The notes beneath the pieces were generated by a model that was not told the DNA's origin, made no database searches, and saw only the letters and a program-made list of their open reading frames with translations. Below, piece after piece: positions 60,847 to 64,000 of a DNA stretch of 64,000 nt. The position numbers and the translations under genes are program-made. This DNA is from Copromyces sp. CBS 386.78. Lineage: Eukaryota; Ascomycota; Sordariomycetes; Sordariales; Sordariaceae. Within the stretch, counting starts at the first letter, position 1; each line of letters begins with the position of its first letter. The stretch is taken from positions 80,708 to 144,707 of the forward strand of contig MU839196.1 in assembly GCA_030685235.1 (NCBI GenBank). Reading direction: 5' to 3'.

Positions 60847-63800
60847 TCCCCCTTTAAAAGAAGCTCTAATAGCTTCAAAGATATATATATATAATAATAA
60901 TTATTTTTACTCATATAGCTCTATCTCCTTTAATATTTTATTATAATTAATAACCTTTATAGGCGGTATCTTACCTGCCTAAATATCTAATAACCTTCGT
61001 AGGATTTTCCCGTATAATAATACTAAAGATTCCTCTAATTCCTTATCTAGTAGCTTAGTCGGTTTACGAACGGTCGTAACGCCATCTAGTAGCAGTATTA
61101 ATATATCGATTACAATAATTAATTCGCGGTTACAGCGTACTAAGCAGGCGGAACGCTGTCTAAGGGGCTTAAAAACGGCCTTAGGAACAGCCTCGGAAGT
61201 TTCGGGCTCGGGATTAAGTACCGGGGCAATATTAGTATATTCGGACTATTACCGCACTTTAGGAGGTACTAATTTATCGGGATTCTCTTTATAGAAGCGG
61301 AGGATTATTTCTTCGTAATTAATAATATTAACCTTAAATTCCTAAGTTGGTTAATAATCGCCTTTCTATTATATATAATAATATTAATAGGTATTATTAC
61401 CTAATTAAATATAGTCGATAAACTTTTCGAAATTTTATTCAATATATTCTTCGTAATTATTTATATAAATTATAATTCTACTATTATTTACTTTAACGTC
61501 CGTCGAAATATTTTAACTAGGGAGGTTTCTACTGATTTAAAGTTGAATTATAAAGACGTAGAAAATAGGGGCGTATTTTATATTTAAAAGTAGGGCGAAA
61601 TAAATTATATAAAATTCTATTCGTATAATTTTAAATAATCCTTCTTAGCGGGAGTAGAATTTTAATATCGGTCGGCCGTTAACGAAGTTAATCGTATTAA
61701 AAAGTATTAAATCCCCTTCCTTATATTTAAACGAATCGATTCAGTAACAGTTAGCGTTATTTTCATACTATATTTAAGTACGCTTTATTTATTAAAATAT
61801 AAAATCCTAAATCGTTTAAAAATAATTAACTAATTTATTAACTTTATAGTATTCTTTTAACTAAGCGGGCAATAAATTTAAATATAATAAGGTACGAAGC
61901 TCTATACTTATTTAAGGGTAAAAATTATAATTGGCGAAGAAGGGCGAAACGCTAATCGATAATAATATTACGTTATTGCCTATAAATTTAGTAAAAGGAA
62001 GCTATTTAGCCTAATTAATCTATACCTAATTAATATAAAGACGAAGGAACTATTCTATTTCTACGTTAATACGCTCTATTTGAACGTTAGTCTAAGGGTA
62101 GAAAGCGGAGGTCAGTTTACGGGTAATAGTTAGCCGCTTATATAGAATATTCTAAAAACGTAAAACGAATTATATACTACGATTAAAAAGAATTATATCT
62201 AGTAAATTATAAAAGTAATATACCCGGTTAATAAAGCGATTAACTAATTCCTCAACTTCTAAAATTACTATTAGAATATAATAACGTATTTTAATTAATT
62301 AATTAATAATAATAGCAATATATTTAAAGGTTTAACCGAAGTAGATACTTAGAAGTAGCAAAATAACGTAATCGATAAAAATATCCTTCTATAGGGCGAA
62401 TAAAACTTTAGAAAGTTTAAATAAACTAATAAATCTTTATTTTAAAGACTTCGTTTTAATATAAGGGAAATAACCTTTATAGAAAATTCTAATATTATAA
62501 ATTATCCCCTCCTAATAGAAATCGTATTAAAGAAGGTTATAAATCGCGTTATAGCTAGGGTACCCTACGTTAAGGGAATTATATTAACGGTTAATTAAGA
62601 CGAATTAAAACTCTTTATCGTACGGATTAATAATAACCCTATTACATTATTTAGCAATTCTATTATTAATTACCTAATATTTCACAAATACTTTATAAAA
62701 TACTTTTTTAATATTAAAGGTCTATTATTTATAAATAAGATCTAATAAATAGGAAACGACTTCCTAGAGGAAAATTGAAGTTTCGTAGCTATTTAGGATA
62801 ATATTATTAATAGATTTATCGTTATAGTCGCTTATTAAGCGGAGGGTAAAATTTAAGGGGTCGAAGTAATTATTTTCGAACTATATAGGGTTTAGGAATA
62901 CCTATTGGCGGATTACTAAATAATTATCGTTAATATTAGTAGGGCGATTGTTAGGCTTACGGTTTAGGGTATTAGGGCGAAGATTTTACGAGCCTAGGGT
63001 ATATTTAATAAGGAAGTTAAATTATAATAAGAATTAGAACTATTTTATATAACGCTATATAAATTATTTATTAATTATAAACGTTTAAAGGTTTTTATAA
63101 TTTATTAAAATATTAAAAGGCTACTAAGCTCCTTCGAATTCTAGTTTCTACTCTTCTAGTACTTTAATAATAGCGAGCAATTCTTTATTATATATATTAT
63201 AATTATACTCTTAAACCGTATACTTGGACAAAAAGTAGGCAATTAGGTAGAGAACGCCATTATTATTATATTAAAAGAAAATACTACTTACAGCCCAATT
63301 GGAGGCGTCTATTTTAATTACCGTTTTTTTAAACTAGTCGTAAATTTTTAATATGGGTCCGCTAATAAAAATCCGTTTTAAAGCTTCGAAAACGGAATTA
63401 TACGTAGCGGACCAAGACTATATAGTATCCTTCTTCGTAAATTCATATAATAGTCCCGCTATTATCGAAAAATCTTTAATAAAACGGCGGTAGAAATTTA
63501 CGAAATTTAAAAAAGATTATAAGGATTTCTTAGACTAGGGAATTACCTAGTCGGTAACGGCTTTAACTTTTTTTAAATTTATTTTAATACCTCCTAATAT
63601 AATAATAAGGCTTAAATATTTCGTTCGTATTATATAAAATTCGTATTTATCAATATTAATATTAAAGCCTACTCTAGTTAGGCGGTTAAGGATATTATTT
63701 ACGTACCGCTTATAATCTTTAATATTATCGAAATAAATAATTATATAAATATTAAGAACGTTATAAAGAATATTATTAATATAATTTTAAAAAGCCCCGG

Positions 63801-63905
63801 AGGCGCTTTATAAACTAAATAGAATTATTAATAATTTAAATAAATTAAATTATATTATAAAAATTATAAACTATTCGTACCCCTCTTTAATACGGATACG
63901 GTTAA
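60847..63905 (-). mobile_element. RIP-degraded Ty3/Gypsy chromovirus (copy 2), 5'-truncated
   Basis: On the minus strand the order is RT, RNase H, integrase, GPY/F module, chromodomain, LTR. RT is recognisable at about 63,900-63,650: IRIKEGYE, then IIPFSLQSASGAFQNYINNILYNVL and YIIIYFDN at the YxDD position. The integrase-chromodomain part aligns with 1-1,753 in reverse complement. The element stops at about 63,905 inside the RT fingers, where GC-normal unrelated DNA begins, so gag, protease and the 5' LTR are missing. Confidence 0.85.
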
Positions 63906-64000
63906 TGCAAGGGCACGGATGGGGAAGTCGAAGGCAAAGCTAAGATTCCATCGATGACAGAAGATTTTAGGTGAAGAGGAAAAGAGAGAGAACTAGATAC
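63906..64000. other. GC-normal flank at window end
   Basis: 95 bp, no feature recognised. The abrupt composition change marks the break point of Gypsy copy 2. Confidence 0.5.

Noticed and set aside
1..64000. CRISPR array or prokaryotic operons
   Set aside because: No regular spacer-repeat arrays; spliceosomal introns, intron-bearing tRNAs and RIP show a fungal genome.

Overview
The window looks like chromosomal DNA of a filamentous ascomycete with strong repeat-induced point mutation (RIP), most likely Neurospora or a close Sordariales relative. GC-normal gene blocks with short introns (GTRNGT donors, CTRAC-type branch sites) alternate sharply with very AT-rich, TpA-loaded, stop-riddled blocks. 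Those AT-rich blocks still translate into recognisable Ty3/Gypsy, Ty1/Copia and Mutator-like proteins. The species assignment is inference; no bacterial or viral genome organisation is present.

Layout. 1-1978: the 3' part of a RIP-mutated Gypsy chromovirus with its LTR, then unidentified RIPed DNA to about 3.1 kb. 3.1-27.3 kb, a gene block: a small hypothetical gene, an A/B-barrel (Dabb) protein, kynureninase (minus, with an apparent one-base frameshift) divergent from an indoleamine 2,3-dioxygenase-type gene, tRNA-Pro(CGG), a secreted BBE-type FAD oxidoreductase (minus), a 3.3 kb gene-poor stretch, tRNA-Pro(AGG), a gene fragment, a 1540-aa WDR44-like WD40 protein (minus, four exons) and Dom34/pelota (minus). 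27,290-35,470: one structurally complete Copia retrotransposon with LTRs and a 5-bp target duplication (GTAGG). It is RIPed and carries two GC-rich, un-RIPed, related TIR elements, each with its own 8-bp target duplication. 36-58 kb, second gene block: a 1613-aa NLR-type protein (hydrolase-NACHT-ankyrin), an HPP membrane protein, an SF1 MOV10-like helicase, a 601-aa orphan, a Nudix hydrolase and a GPI-anchored aspartic protease. 58.3-60.2 kb: a RIPed Mutator-like transposase remnant. 60.6-63.9 kb: a second Gypsy chromovirus copy, inverted relative to the first and broken inside the reverse transcriptase.

Functional links. The two kynurenine-pathway genes sit head to head over about 1.2 kb and could share regulation. 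The NLR-type gene lies directly beside the nested transposon block and carries a fresh 189-bp internal duplication, as expected of fast-evolving fungal non-self-recognition genes. The helicase belongs to the superfamily that includes RNA-silencing helicases (MOV10, Hrr1, SAD-3), but a silencing role is only a possibility. The most informative region is the nested 27.3-35.5 kb block, where relative insertion times and the reach of RIP can be read directly. Its two TIR elements appear to be internally deleted members of a DNA-transposon family I cannot name.
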